A stretch of DNA of 64,000 bases from Calothrix sp. NIES-4105 (GCF_002368415.1 NZ_AP018290.1:1739470-1803469), one strand, 5' to 3'; counted from the stretch's first letter, positions 35,724 through 45,620 are shown. Made by a program: numbers and translations. Notes: a model not told the origin generated them from the letters alone.

Positions 35724-36560
35724 TTACATATTTGGTAAATTATTTGGGTCAATGCCTTGGGACTGTAGATAGGCAACTAACCGTTCTTTTTGCTGACGCT
35801 CTTGTTCGGCACGTTGACGCTCTTGTTCGGCACGTTGACGTTCTTGTTCGGCACGTTGACGTTCTTGTTCGGCACGTTGACGTTCTAGCTCAACTTTCTC
35901 GACTGCCCACGGTAATAAGTTACCTTCTGCATCCCACCAACGTAACCAGTAACCCGTTCTTTCTTCTTTTGTTCCTTGCCATGTTCCCAAATATAACCCC
36001 ATAGAGTCAACCCAGTGGCGCCCGTTAGAGTCTGGTAGTTCTAAGATGTAACTACCATTAGTATCAAGTTTGTAGTATTCTAATAATCCCCCATCTGGGT
36101 CGAATACTACGTAAACAGGAACCTTGAGTATTTTCTCGTAGAAAAACCATTTTCCTGGTGGATGTGTTTGTTTTGACGAGTATTCCTCACCTCGATAACC
36201 CTCATTTTTAAAGTCTGATAAAAATTCCATGACTACCGCAGGAACATTACCTTCTAAATTAGGTGTATAACTTTTACGGTCGTGTATAATTTGGTTTACT
36301 TTATCTACATAAACCCAATCAGGTGCTTTAATTGTCAATAGACCGTTGATTGTTGCACAAAGACCAAAATTTGAAGCTATCAACATGTGTGCTGCAATGT
36401 ACCCTGCTAATTCTAAGATTTCGCGTAATGCACCTGCCAAAAGTGGCTGACCTGTATTTTCCACCGGATCGTCCTCTAACCAAAAGTCATCTGGCAACGC
36501 TTCCCAAGATATCACCATGCCTTGAGCTTTTGATTTTGGTTCACTAAGTTGGGTTGCCAT
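35724..36560 (-). CDS. Uma2 family endonuclease-like protein with C-terminal coiled coil
   Basis: 278 residues. The N-terminal ~190 residues are the Uma2 (DUF820) PD-(D/E)XK-type domain very common in cyanobacteria: PDWVYV (~80-85), VVMEFLSDFKNEGYRGEEY (~107-125), KWFFYEKILKVPVYVVFDPD (~136-155). The tail is an E/Q/R-rich coiled coil made of 7-residue units (AEQERQR type) encoded by a 21-base tandem array, ending in the common LRxLGIDPNNLP-like box (here LQSQGIDPNNLPNM). The biological role of Uma2 proteins is unknown; many copies per genome suggest mobility. Confidence 0.8.
   Translation of the reverse strand: MATQLSEPKSKAQGMVISWEALPDDFWLEDDPVENTGQPLLAGALREILELAGYIAAHMLIASNFGLCATINGLLTIKAPDWVYVDKVNQIIHDRKSYTPNLEGNVPAVVMEFLSDFKNEGYRGEEYSSKQTHPPGKWFFYEKILKVPVYVVFDPDGGLLEYYKLDTNGSYILELPDSNGRHWVDSMGLYLGTWQGTKEERTGYWLRWWDAEGNLLPWAVEKVELERQRAEQERQRAEQERQRAEQERQRAEQERQQKERLVAYLQSQGIDPNNLPNM
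35792..35888. repeat. 21-base in-frame tandem array in the Uma2 gene
   Basis: About four and a half copies of a 21-base unit (containing TTCGGCACGTTGACG) encode the heptad EQERQRA. A unit length of 7 codons keeps the frame, so copy number can change without breaking the protein. Confidence 0.9.
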
Positions 36561-36618
36561 TTTTCACCCCATATCTATGTTGATTTCTTATCATTTTAAC
36601 GACAGTATATAAAATACG

Positions 36619-36804
36619 TTATCTATTTTCTACTGTGTCTGATTTATTCAAAGCTTCTTGATTTACAACGCGACTTTGCAAAATATCTAGCGAATCGTTA
36701 TCTGCTAATTCAATAATTGCTTCTACGTATTGTCGCACTTGCTTTGCAACATCAGGTTGCCATTGACTTAATTTAACGCTTAATTTTTCTACCAAGGTAT
36801 CCAT
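36619..36804 (-). CDS. Small hypothetical protein, possibly antitoxin-like
   Basis: 61 residues from ATG 36804 (MDTLVEKLSVKLSQWQPD). The frame is open further upstream, but that part is translated intergenic repeat. It is mainly helical by composition (VAKQVRQYVEAIIELADN). Similar short proteins, which I recall only vaguely, occur in cyanobacteria next to Uma2 or toxin genes; no function can be assigned. It is 58 bases upstream of the Uma2 gene on the same strand, so the two may be co-transcribed. Confidence 0.5.
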   Translation of the reverse strand: MDTLVEKLSVKLSQWQPDVAKQVRQYVEAIIELADNDSLDILQSRVVNQEALNKSDTVENR

Positions 36805-36930
36805 AGACTTATGACTATGTTTTAGTTCGTTACGAGGATAACATTTTGAAAAAAAGAATGCTGATTCAAAGCTAATTGTTGCGAATATAGGAATCCTGTT
36901 TGATTTTTGAACAAATCTGAGTATCTGTAA

Positions 36931-37095
36931 GGTAGGCATTGCCCACCAAAACCTTGATATGGTGGGTAATGCCCACATAAGCGTATATTTCAAAGCTCAA
37001 ATAGTAGTCCTATATATTGAACTTATTGAGAATGTCGCCTATGGACGACAAAACATATCTGTTTTTATTTTCGCTTCGGCACTGCCCACCTGACA
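36931..37095. repeat. Cluster of GGTGGGCA-type palindromes upstream of trpB
   Basis: GGTAGGCATTGCCCACC (36931-36947), GGTGGGTAATGCCCAC (36961-36976) and a half-copy GGCACTGCCCACC (37079-37091) lie in the 380-base spacer between the small minus-strand gene and trpB. No further gene is supported in the spacer. Confidence 0.65.
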
Positions 37096-37185
37096 TCAAG
37101 GCGCCTCATCCAAGCAAATATATAATTATCCGTCCGGATAAATTGCATATAATTTAGGTACGTTCCGCAATTGTGAAGAGAAACC

Positions 37186-38415
37186 GTGACCATTACACCC
37201 ATCAACCCCAATCAAGTTATACAGCGTCCCGACGCACTAGGACGCTTTGGACGCTTCGGTGGTAAATATGTACCTGAAACATTAATGCCAGCTTTGTTTG
37301 AACTGGAAACTGCGTATCAACAGTATCGTAATGAACCAAGTTTTCAAGCTGAGTTACAGCAGTTACTACGCGACTATGTGGGACGCGCGACTCCCTTATA
37401 CTTTGCTGAACGTCTAACTGCACATTATGCACGTCCGGATGCGACACCACAAATTTACTTGAAGCGCGAAGATTTAAACCATACAGGCGCCCATAAAATT
37501 AATAATGCTTTAGGTCAAGTACTGCTAGCGAAGCGCATGGGCAAAAAGCGGATTATTGCCGAAACAGGTGCTGGGCAACACGGAGTAGCAACTGCGACTG
37601 TATGCGCGCGTTTTGGTTTGGAATGTATCATATATATGGGTGTTCACGATATGGAACGCCAAGCTTTAAACGTATTTAGAATGAAATTAATGGGTGCCGA
37701 AGTGCGTCCAGTCGAAGCAGGTACAGGTACACTCAAAGATGCAACCTCTGAAGCAATTCGTGACTGGGTAACAAACGTAGAAACAACTCACTATATTCTT
37801 GGTTCAGTTGCAGGCCCTCACCCATATCCAATGATGGTTCGCGACTTTCACGCTGTTATTGGACAAGAAACACGCGCGCAAGCAATGGAAAAATGGGGTG
37901 GTTTACCTGATATTTTAATTGCCTGTGTAGGTGGTGGTTCCAACGCAATGGGTTTGTTTCACGAATTCATCGAGGAACAAAGCGTTAGAATTATAGGTGT
38001 AGAAGCAGCAGGTTTTGGGGTAGACACCGACAAACATGCAGCAACTTTAACAAAAGGAAGAGTTGGAGTACTTCACGGGTCAATGAGTTACCTGCTGCAA
38101 GACGAAGAAGGACAGGTTATTGAGCCTCATTCAGTCAGTGCAGGTTTAGATTATCCTGGTGTTGGCCCCGAACATAGTTTTCTCAAAGATATGGGACGCG
38201 CGGAATATTATAGTGTTACCGATGCCGAAGCACTAGAAGCTTTTCAACGCTTATCACGTTTAGAAGGAATTATTCCAGCATTAGAAACATCTCATGCTAT
38301 CGCTTACCTTGAAACACTTTGCCCCCAACTCACAGGTAGTCCCCGCATCGTTATTAACTGTTCCGGACGCGGCGACAAAGACGTACAATCTGCTATCAAA
38401 TATCTAAATATGTAA
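37186..38415 (+). CDS. trpB: Tryptophan synthase beta subunit
   Basis: 409 residues from a GTG at 37186, behind GAAGAG. The PLP lysine lies in [15 protein letters not shown] (~103), and phosphate-binding [12 protein letters not shown] (~247-258) and the C-terminal SGRGDKD are present. It condenses indole with L-serine. No trpA is adjacent; in cyanobacteria trp genes are usually dispersed. The length and [16 protein letters not shown] start fit TrpB1. Confidence 0.96.
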   Translation: MTITPINPNQVIQRPDALGRFGRFGGKYVPETLMPALFELETAYQQYRNEPSFQAELQQLLRDYVGRATPLYFAERLTAHYARPDATPQIYLKREDLNHTGAHKINNALGQVLLAKRMGKKRIIAETGAGQHGVATATVCARFGLECIIYMGVHDMERQALNVFRMKLMGAEVRPVEAGTGTLKDATSEAIRDWVTNVETTHYILGSVAGPHPYPMMVRDFHAVIGQETRAQAMEKWGGLPDILIACVGGGSNAMGLFHEFIEEQSVRIIGVEAAGFGVDTDKHAATLTKGRVGVLHGSMSYLLQDEEGQVIEPHSVSAGLDYPGVGPEHSFLKDMGRAEYYSVTDAEALEAFQRLSRLEGIIPALETSHAIAYLETLCPQLTGSPRIVINCSGRGDKDVQSAIKYLNM

Positions 38416-38438
38416 TTGTTTGGTAAAAACCACCGTGC

Positions 38439-38466
38439 GTAGAGACGTTACATGTAACGTCTCTAC
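38439..38466. repeat. Perfect 28 bp GTAGAGACGTTACAT palindrome
   Basis: The left arm GTAGAGACGTTACA is exactly complementary to the right arm (centre CATG). This is a classic interspersed cyanobacterial palindrome. A near copy with one mismatch lies at 62207-62234. It sits between the convergent trpB and acyltransferase genes and may act as a bidirectional transcript end. Confidence 0.8.
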
Positions 38467-38478
38467 TGGAGCGGGGAT

Positions 38479-39582
38479 TTAACAAACTATTTTTTTTAAT
38501 CCGATTTTATCAAGTATAATGGATAAGCCTAAAGAAGTTATAAGTAATAGACACCACCCACATAGTTTTAGAAGTAATAATTGCTTGAAATCAAATATGG
38601 CGTTTTGCAGCAATTTAGTACTTAAGGAAAGAAGAAACAAGTATAAAATTCCGTTTAGACAAAATATTCCTAGACTGTATTTTGATAGTAATTTGATTAC
38701 TTTGACTAAAAAAGATGTTAGTTGCTTTTCTTGAATTGAGATAAAGCATATTATGAAAGCAACGGTACTGAAAATACATGGTACAATTATGTATTCAAAA
38801 GGTTCAACTGCACCATATGTTATTTTATTTAAATAATTGTAGTTCTTGAATAAAGCTATACTTGTTATTATTAATATTATTAATTTAACTTTTACTGGAA
38901 TTGAAGAAGATATTTTCAATAATTTTGCTAAATTTTTATATGTAAATCCACCAAGCGCGGCATACACAAACCAATACACAAATGGGGCACGTCCAATAGT
39001 TGTTAGAATTGTAAATAATTGAAGTTTTTGTTCAATAACTATATTAATTAATACGTAAAATAGTATTTGAATAGCAAATATAAATATAAAATTCCGAAAA
39101 CTTGTTAGCCAATGTCTACACCAAAGGTAAAGCGGTATAAGTTGAAACAGAATCAACAAGTAGTATGCACCTGTAAATATTTCGCCTTTAAAAATTTCAA
39201 TTGCAATTTGAGTAATTGAGTTACCAGTCACAAGTTTTAATATAGCTACTAAGCTGAACCAAAATATAGTTGGAATAGCTAGGCGAGTTAAACGCTTTTT
39301 GATTATCGATGTAATTGACGCAGAATCAATAGATAATCCACGTTCCAGCAGCATAAAAGAAATTGTTAGTAGAACTGGGACACAAAATCTTAAAGGAGAG
39401 AACAAGCTATCTATTAATAATGCACTATCTATATAAGTTGATTTTGGAATAAAAAGTGAGTGGTATGAAACAACAGCGGTAATGCTTATGGCTTTGAGAC
39501 AATCTACAAAGAATAATCTAGTTTTATGATTTTTGATTACAGCTAGTGTAATGTTGTCTTCGCTCGATATATGTTCTGGCAT
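38479..39582 (-). CDS. Acyltransferase family 3 membrane protein
   Basis: 367 residues with about ten membrane segments. The N-terminal RLFFVDCLKAISITAVVSYH (~17-36) is the AT3 signature with the catalytic-type His. VPVLLTISFMLLERGL (~70) follows. The family O-acetylates or otherwise acylates exported carbohydrates. It is the last gene of cluster 2 (22 bases after wzx), so acyl decoration of that polymer is likely. The very AT-rich composition is typical of surface-polysaccharide genes. Confidence 0.82.
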   Translation of the reverse strand: MPEHISSEDNITLAVIKNHKTRLFFVDCLKAISITAVVSYHSLFIPKSTYIDSALLIDSLFSPLRFCVPVLLTISFMLLERGLSIDSASITSIIKKRLTRLAIPTIFWFSLVAILKLVTGNSITQIAIEIFKGEIFTGAYYLLILFQLIPLYLWCRHWLTSFRNFIFIFAIQILFYVLINIVIEQKLQLFTILTTIGRAPFVYWFVYAALGGFTYKNLAKLLKISSSIPVKVKLIILIITSIALFKNYNYLNKITYGAVEPFEYIIVPCIFSTVAFIICFISIQEKQLTSFLVKVIKLLSKYSLGIFCLNGILYLFLLSLSTKLLQNAIFDFKQLLLLKLCGWCLLLITSLGLSIILDKIGLKKIVC

Positions 39583-39603
39583 TGAATTTTATTAGTATAT
39601 AGA

Positions 39604-41040
39604 TTATTTCAAAGTTCTGCGAACCAAATTAATTAACATCTTCGGTACCTGACCACCAGAAACTAAAGATATAGCGATGAGATAAGCAAAAATAATTGTT
39701 ACTGGTTGTAGATAAGGCGCCAATTTTACAGGGAATGGGATAGTAAGTACAATGGCTAATACCAGTGCGATAATGATTGTTGGTAGCAACACAGGCGCCA
39801 ACATAGCTCTAATGTCCCAACCAGCAAAGTAGCAAATAGCTACCCAAAACCAAACAGTGGCAGCAATACCCATTACAAACGCAGTTGCATAAGCAACACC
39901 ATTAACTCCTCCCAAGTGCGCTCCTACTAGGAACCCAAAAATAGATAAAGGTACCAAAACCCAGTTAATTGCTGCATTAATATGTGGTTTGTCTAACGTA
40001 TTTAATGCAGTCCCTAAGATAGACATAAACCCTCTGGCGTAAGCGAAAATTAGTACTATTTGAAAAATAGGTACAGTTAAAGTCCACTCGGCGCCATAAA
40101 CAAAAGGAATTAACGACGGAGCGGTTACAAATGCTACTGCATAAATTGGGGCATAAATTAAGGCGTATAACTCTAACATTTTGCCAACATACGCCCGTTT
40201 ACCCTCGTTATCTTTTTGCGATAAAACAGGAAAATTAACTCGGTTAATTTGTGAAAGAGCAAACGTAGGTAACATCGCTAGCTGATATCCCAATCCATAG
40301 TAACCCAATGCTTGGGCGCCAAGTAATCGACCCACAATTAAGTTATCAGTGTTGGTATTGACGTATACAGCAAGATTAATGCCAACAAGGCTAGTAATAT
40401 ATCCGCGCACCTCCCGTACAGCTTCGGCATCTGGGATAAAATGATAAGTAAAGCGGTAGCCACTAAACCAACGCTTGACCAATGCATCTACTGCTGTCAT
40501 CGTAATGTCGGCAACTACAAAAGACCAAACTCCCCAACCTAATAATGCACAACTTACAGCACTTAAAAATCCTGCTAATTTGACTAAAATATCTCCCATA
40601 GCACAAGAGCGAAAATTCATATTGCGCTGCAAAACAGCTGCATGAGAACCAGTACCAGCACCAATCAGGAAAACTAATGCTTCGCAGACAGTTAAAGGAA
40701 AAACTACAGGTTCATGAAAAAACTGGGATAGAGGAAATCCAACCAGGACTTGTACAAAGAACATACAAACTGAAATATTGACTCCCAGACTGTAAACAGC
40801 GTTAGCTAATTTTCTGTCTTCTAGACCTTTGTAAATCAATACGCTAGCAATTGCTGTGTCCTTAAATAGTTCCGCCAAAGTAGTGACTACTAAAACCATC
40901 CCCCAAATGCCAAAATCTTTGGGTGACAGTAGACGAGCAAGGAAAACTTGAGCAGTAAGTTGTGAGAGTTTGCCTACTGCAAAACTTCCTGTTAGCCATA
41001 AACTACTTCGAGCTATCTTGCCAGCTTTAACACTTGTCAT
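39604..41040 (-). CDS. Wzx-type polysaccharide flippase, second copy (MOP superfamily)
   Basis: 478 residues with 12-14 predicted membrane segments. It starts GKIARSSLWLTGSFAVGKLS, then QLTAQVFLARLLSPKDFG, the N-terminal signature of the Wzx/WzxC branch. It is not closely similar to the flippase at 14677-16017, in line with a different repeat-unit substrate. It overlaps the upstream GT4 gene by four bases. Confidence 0.88.
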   Translation of the reverse strand: MTSVKAGKIARSSLWLTGSFAVGKLSQLTAQVFLARLLSPKDFGIWGMVLVVTTLAELFKDTAIASVLIYKGLEDRKLANAVYSLGVNISVCMFFVQVLVGFPLSQFFHEPVVFPLTVCEALVFLIGAGTGSHAAVLQRNMNFRSCAMGDILVKLAGFLSAVSCALLGWGVWSFVVADITMTAVDALVKRWFSGYRFTYHFIPDAEAVREVRGYITSLVGINLAVYVNTNTDNLIVGRLLGAQALGYYGLGYQLAMLPTFALSQINRVNFPVLSQKDNEGKRAYVGKMLELYALIYAPIYAVAFVTAPSLIPFVYGAEWTLTVPIFQIVLIFAYARGFMSILGTALNTLDKPHINAAINWVLVPLSIFGFLVGAHLGGVNGVAYATAFVMGIAATVWFWVAICYFAGWDIRAMLAPVLLPTIIIALVLAIVLTIPFPVKLAPYLQPVTIIFAYLIAISLVSGGQVPKMLINLVRRTLK

Positions 41041-42251
41041 ATTTTCACCCCATCAAGTTTTGAGTAGAGTATTGAGTGAGGGGTTTTGCGCTTTGCTAAG
41101 TGTTGCCCTTTACTACCTAGCTGTTCGCGTAGGCGCCTATCGGTACACAGTTGCTTTAGCGCAGAGGAAATTTCATCGCTATCTGGGTCAACTAGGATGC
41201 CATTTGACGTGTGGTAAACTGCATCTGTTACACCCCCAACCCGTGAGGCAATTACAGGTTTGCCAAAATAACCAGCTTCTAAATAAACAATTCCGAAACC
41301 TTCGATACTGGCAGCTTGTGTATCATAAAATGTGAACATGGCGAATAAATCACAAGCCATATAATAGTCTGCTAATTGCTCGTTAGATACATACCCAGCA
41401 AAATGTACCCTTTGTGCAACTCCTAAACTTTCGCTCTTGGACTTTAGTTCCTGAGCCATTTCACCTCGACCGCAAATCAAGTAGTGGACATCCAAACCAT
41501 CAGCTAATAATAAAGGCAAGTTTTCGATTACCCTATCAAAACCTTTGCGCTTTACTAGGCGCCCTACAGATAAAATAAGTACTGCGGTTTCAGGAATATT
41601 ATACTTGCTTCGCACAGAATTTTTGGCTTGATGTGCGTCACCGATTTGAAATTTTTCTGGTCTAACCGAAGGATTAATAATATGGGTAGGTGTTGTGATG
41701 TGAAAGTTAGTATTAAGATAATCTTGCGTAAAGTAACTGTTACAAACAACACCTGTACAGCGCTTCAAAGTCCACTCGAAAAGTAATCGTAACACTGGAT
41801 TTTTAACCGGACAAAGAACGTCGTTGCCATGCAAATACATAAAACACTGAATAGGTAATATGTAAGTTAGCAATAATAAAGAGGGGAAGTCATAACCATG
41901 TGCCCACTCGATGTAACGGTAGCGGTAACGAAAGTAAAGTTTAATTGCTAGCAAAAACGAGCAGACCATGTTGATAATCTGCTTGAGAATGCCAGCCAAT
42001 TTTCCTTTATGTAAAAAAGCCGGAAGTTGCCAGCGATATATACGAAAAGGTTGCACCGCATCAAAAGCTGCATCACCCGGATAGCTTGCTGCCAGGAGAA
42101 TTACACGGTTTGGGTCTTGCAAACAGCGATTATAGACATACTCCTCAATTCCTCCTTCTTTGGGAAAAAAGGTGCGAGAAATAACTAAGATATCGGGCAT
42201 TCGCAGTTTATCAGTTACGCTATTATGAGGCTGGGAAATATTTTGTATCAT
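41037..42251 (-). CDS. Glycosyltransferase family 4
   Basis: A 404-residue GT-B enzyme. FFPKEGGIEEYVYNR (~28-42) is the glycine-rich acceptor-domain loop. LSVGRLVKRKGFDRVIENLP (~222-241) opens the donor domain, and the E-x7-E motif lies in SIEGFGIVYLEAGYFGKPVI (~310-329). The 5' end overlaps the preceding gene by 29 bases and the 3' end overlaps wzx by four, so it is firmly inside the cluster 2 operon. Sugar specificity is unknown. Confidence 0.87.
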   Translation of the reverse strand: MIQNISQPHNSVTDKLRMPDILVISRTFFPKEGGIEEYVYNRCLQDPNRVILLAASYPGDAAFDAVQPFRIYRWQLPAFLHKGKLAGILKQIINMVCSFLLAIKLYFRYRYRYIEWAHGYDFPSLLLLTYILPIQCFMYLHGNDVLCPVKNPVLRLLFEWTLKRCTGVVCNSYFTQDYLNTNFHITTPTHIINPSVRPEKFQIGDAHQAKNSVRSKYNIPETAVLILSVGRLVKRKGFDRVIENLPLLLADGLDVHYLICGRGEMAQELKSKSESLGVAQRVHFAGYVSNEQLADYYMACDLFAMFTFYDTQAASIEGFGIVYLEAGYFGKPVIASRVGGVTDAVYHTSNGILVDPDSDEISSALKQLCTDRRLREQLGSKGQHLAKRKTPHSILYSKLDGVKI

Positions 42252-43419
42252 TGAATTGCAAACTTGTGGAAGTTAAATCTGTAATTTCCATCATCTGGCG
42301 TGTATAACTCTCGACACTGCAATGAGTCTTTATCCAGTTTTTCCCCTGAGCTAGAACATTTGCAGTATCGGAAGCGCGCGAAATTTGGACAACTGCTTCT
42401 GCTGCTGCTTGTGGGTCATTAGGGTCAACTGTCCACTGCGGGGCAAAGTGACGTAAAATTTCACCAATACCGCCAGTTTGACTACCTACTACTGGTACAC
42501 CGCAGGCAATAGCTTCAACTACTGTGCGACCGAAAGGTTCTCTAGGAGCAAGAGTTACAACTACCGAAGCGTATTTGTAGTAATTCTCAATCGCAAAGCT
42601 AGGAGGTAAGATAGTAAATTTATCAGCTACCCCAAACTGTTTAGCGCTTTCTTGCAAAATACGACTATTAATTTGGTCGGTTGAACTATCTTGTCCAATC
42701 ACTACACTATGATAGTCATGACCATTAGCGACTAAATGAGCTAGTAATGGAATAAGCGCGCGGAGATTTTTGTCGTTTACCATTCCCGGTTGGCTAATTC
42801 GCGAGGGAGTTAGGATAATGCGACAACCAGAATTAATAATTTTTTGTAACTCAGGTGGGGGTAGGATAGCTGGATGTGAGTTAAATTTTTGAGTATCTAC
42901 TGGTTGATAAAGAATACCCTGAATATCTGGCATAATTGAACGCACATGGCTAGCGGTAAAATGTGAGTTACAAATTACACGCGGTGCTAGGCAACCAAAG
43001 GAAAGCTTTCTTGCTAAATAACCTAAAGGATTGTAAGAAAGTGCTAAATCGTGGCAAAAGTGATAAACAGGTCGCTTCTGTAAACGCAATTTCCATGCTG
43101 CTTGTAATATAATTGGCATCAAACTTCGCCAAACACAATTGTCTAGCAGCAACGGCCAATCCTTTGGTTGCTCCAAAACCCAAGTGAATGCTCGTTCTAG
43201 AAACTGACCTTGGTTCTCACCATCAGCTGGAATAATTTGTACACAAAAATCTAAATTTGCTTCCTTAAGATATTTCTCCATTAAAGAGTTGGAGCGTACT
43301 AAAACACATAGTTCTTCTTGCCTACCACAACGTTTAAATCCTTCAATCAACAACGCGAGAGTTACCAAGGTTCCACCTAATGCATGACAGGCACCTGGTA
43401 TAATTATAAGTTTTTTCAT
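42223..43419 (-). CDS. Glycosyltransferase family 4-like protein
   Basis: 398 residues. The N-terminal domain starts KKLIIIPGACHALGGTLVTL (~2-21). The donor domain has the E-x7-E motif EPFGRTVVEAIACGVPVVGS (~309-328). ILTPSRISQPGMVNDKN (~210) replaces the usual GR-x-x-x-KG segment. Ribosome site GAGG lies nine bases before the ATG, and a five-unit GTTG tetranucleotide array sits just upstream at 43439-43459. It overlaps the following GT4 gene by 29 bases. Confidence 0.82.
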   Translation of the reverse strand: MKKLIIIPGACHALGGTLVTLALLIEGFKRCGRQEELCVLVRSNSLMEKYLKEANLDFCVQIIPADGENQGQFLERAFTWVLEQPKDWPLLLDNCVWRSLMPIILQAAWKLRLQKRPVYHFCHDLALSYNPLGYLARKLSFGCLAPRVICNSHFTASHVRSIMPDIQGILYQPVDTQKFNSHPAILPPPELQKIINSGCRIILTPSRISQPGMVNDKNLRALIPLLAHLVANGHDYHSVVIGQDSSTDQINSRILQESAKQFGVADKFTILPPSFAIENYYKYASVVVTLAPREPFGRTVVEAIACGVPVVGSQTGGIGEILRHFAPQWTVDPNDPQAAAEAVVQISRASDTANVLAQGKNWIKTHCSVESYTRQMMEITDLTSTSLQFNDTKYFPAS

Positions 43420-43438
43420 TTATCAGCCTCAAAAATAC

Positions 43439-43459
43439 GTTGGTTGGTTGGTTGGTTGG
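43439..43459. repeat. Tetranucleotide array (GTTG)5
   Basis: Five GTTG units plus one base in the 50-base gap between two cluster 2 glycosyltransferase genes, ~20 bases upstream of the ATG at 43419. Such arrays can slip during replication. Confidence 0.9.
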
Positions 43460-43469
43460 ATATTTGGGG

Positions 43470-44519
43470 CTAATTGTTAGATAATTTAAATTCTTGCGGT
43501 TCTTTACCTGTTAATTTATATCGTAAATATCCCCGGCGCCCAAAGCGAATATATGATTGACCTTCGTTAGGAAAAAATGCAAAAATACTGCGTTGTATTA
43601 GTTTATTTAAGCTTTCATTAAAACTACGCCCAATTGCAATACTTTCCTGTAACGAGAGCCAAATTGTATGAAGTGCTTCCATCCAGGGTAAACCACCTTG
43701 GCGTAGCGACAAAAAACTTAGATAGTCTGCACTTCGTTTGATATTAAAACGCTTATTTATACCAGCTTTAGCTGCTGCTTCATTGATAAATTTAGCCGTT
43801 TCTTCTTGCACTTCCATCCAATAGGATAAATTAACACTGCGGGACTGCATATTATTACCATGTTGACGATAAAACATTAGTGGTTTATTTATACACCCCA
43901 CTTCACCTAAAAAAGGTACTGCCGCAGTTAAATAAGGGTCTGCTCCCATACTTTTCTTCGTAGGAATAGGTAAAACCTTTTCAAGAGCTTGGCGCCGATA
44001 AGATAGAGCAGAAGTTGTTTCCCAAATATATTGACCCCATTCTAGTAGCAATTTGCGTACATCACCATGACTAAAAGTTTTGGGACCACTACCAATTGGT
44101 ACACCTTCCCGGTTTACAATGATTTTACCGTGAACAATTTGTACCCATTGAGGATGATAAATAAATCCCGTTACTACGTTTTCTAGCTTTTCTGGATGAA
44201 AATAATCATCAGCATCTAAAAAACAAATTATCTCCCCTTTAGAGCGCGCAATTCCAGTATTTAAAGCGGCGCCCATCCCAGCATTACTTTGAAATATCGA
44301 AATTAAACGATTTCCGTAAGACTCAATTACCTCTTTTGAGTTATCTGTAGAGCCATCATCGGCCACAATTAACTCAAAGTTTTGATAAGTTTGCTTGAAA
44401 ACGCTATCAATGGCTTCACGCAGGAAATGTCCGTAGTTATAGTTATCGATAATAACACTAACTAGAGGAGAAGTAGGTAGCTTACTTAACGTTGTAGTGG
44501 TTAAAGGTAATTTTTCCAT
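43470..44519 (-). CDS. Glycosyltransferase family 2 (tandem paralogue A)
   Basis: 349 residues. GT-A motifs are PLVSVIIDNYNYGHFL (~18-33), VADDGSTDNSKEVIESYG (~54-71) and the metal site FLDADDYFHPEKLE (~99-112). The C-terminal ~120 residues (REAxxKxGINKRFNIKRSADYL-like helical region) are shared with the neighbouring GT2 at 44535-45575, to which it is similar over its whole length. Tandem duplication followed by divergence is the simplest explanation. It probably adds one sugar of the cluster 2 repeat. Confidence 0.87.
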   Translation of the reverse strand: MEKLPLTTTTLSKLPTSPLVSVIIDNYNYGHFLREAIDSVFKQTYQNFELIVADDGSTDNSKEVIESYGNRLISIFQSNAGMGAALNTGIARSKGEIICFLDADDYFHPEKLENVVTGFIYHPQWVQIVHGKIIVNREGVPIGSGPKTFSHGDVRKLLLEWGQYIWETTSALSYRRQALEKVLPIPTKKSMGADPYLTAAVPFLGEVGCINKPLMFYRQHGNNMQSRSVNLSYWMEVQEETAKFINEAAAKAGINKRFNIKRSADYLSFLSLRQGGLPWMEALHTIWLSLQESIAIGRSFNESLNKLIQRSIFAFFPNEGQSYIRFGRRGYLRYKLTGKEPQEFKLSNN

Positions 44520-44534
44520 ACTTGAGAATTACAC

Positions 44535-45575
44535 TTAATAATTATTTGTTATTACTTGCTTTTTCAAAAACTTAATCCGAAAATATCTACGCAAACCAAA
44601 GCGCAGAATTAGTCTTCCTTGTTGGGGAAACAAAGTACAGATAGTACGATACATTAATCTGATTAAAGTATCTCTAAAACTGCGACCAATAGCTATACTT
44701 TCTTGTAGAGATAGCCACATAACCTGTAACTTTTCTGTCAAAAGAGCGTTTTCTTGCTGCATAACTTTGTAGCTGCGATAATCTACATCATGCTGCAAAG
44801 AAAAACGTTCACTTATACCAACTTTAGCTGCTGTTTCATTAATAAATCGAGCCGTATTTTCGCGTTGTTGTATCAGGTAAGTTAAATTATTGCAATACGC
44901 GCGCATGTTATTACCATGCATTCTGTAAAACATCAAAGGTTCATTAATGCTACCGACTTCACCGTAAAAGGGAAGTACCGCATTTAAAAAAGCATCAACT
45001 CCCCAACCCTTACTTAAAGGCATGACTTTTTCTAAAGAAGCACGTCGGCAAGCTAGTCCAGAACTAATTGTAGATGCATATTTACCCCATTTTAACAATA
45101 GCTTTTTAACATCACCTTGATTAAGAATATTAGAAGTGCTACTACCTACAACTTTTCCTTCCTTATTAACTGAAACCCAACAGTGACCAATCATCACCCA
45201 CTCAGGATGTTTTAAAAAGCTGTTCACAACTTTTTCTAGTTTCTCTTCGTGAAAATAGTCATCAGCGTCTAAAAAACAAATGATTTCACCTATAGCTCTT
45301 TGAATTCCTACGTTAAATGTTGCCTCTTGTCCGGAATTTTCTTGCAAAATTGCAATTAGGCGAGAACCGTAGGATTTGATAATTTCTCTTGAATTGTCTG
45401 TTGAGCCATCATCTACCACTATCAGTTCAAAATTCTGATAAGTTTGCTTCAAAACGCTGTCAATGGACTGTTGCAAAAACTGCCCATAGTTATAGTTACC
45501 AAGTACAACACTAACTAAAGGATTAGGTTGAATAATCGCTAATTCAGTGGGGTTTGCTTGTACGAACTTAAACAT
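44535..45575 (-). CDS. Glycosyltransferase family 2 (tandem paralogue B)
   Basis: 346 residues with PLVSVVLGNYNYGQFLQQS (~19-37), VVDDGSTDNSREIIKSYG (~54-71) and the metal site FLDADDYFHEEKLE (~99-112). The C-terminal region matches paralogue A in length and motifs (SLQESIAIGRSF in both). Only 15 bases separate the two genes. Substrate is unknown. Confidence 0.87.
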   Translation of the reverse strand: MFKFVQANPTELAIIQPNPLVSVVLGNYNYGQFLQQSIDSVLKQTYQNFELIVVDDGSTDNSREIIKSYGSRLIAILQENSGQEATFNVGIQRAIGEIICFLDADDYFHEEKLEKVVNSFLKHPEWVMIGHCWVSVNKEGKVVGSSTSNILNQGDVKKLLLKWGKYASTISSGLACRRASLEKVMPLSKGWGVDAFLNAVLPFYGEVGSINEPLMFYRMHGNNMRAYCNNLTYLIQQRENTARFINETAAKVGISERFSLQHDVDYRSYKVMQQENALLTEKLQVMWLSLQESIAIGRSFRDTLIRLMYRTICTLFPQQGRLILRFGLRRYFRIKFLKKQVITNNY

Positions 45576-45620
45576 ACTCTACCTTTTTGATTAAATTTAA
45601 ATTTATTTAATCACTAAAAT

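Noticed and set aside
35785-35890. Tandem array first considered as a CRISPR
   Set aside because: Units are contiguous 21-base repeats without spacers and lie inside a coding frame.
35651-36004. Plus-strand frame opposite the Uma2 gene with repeated RHVDVLV units
   Set aside because: It is the antisense reading of the 21-base array; the Uma2 frame is clearly coding.
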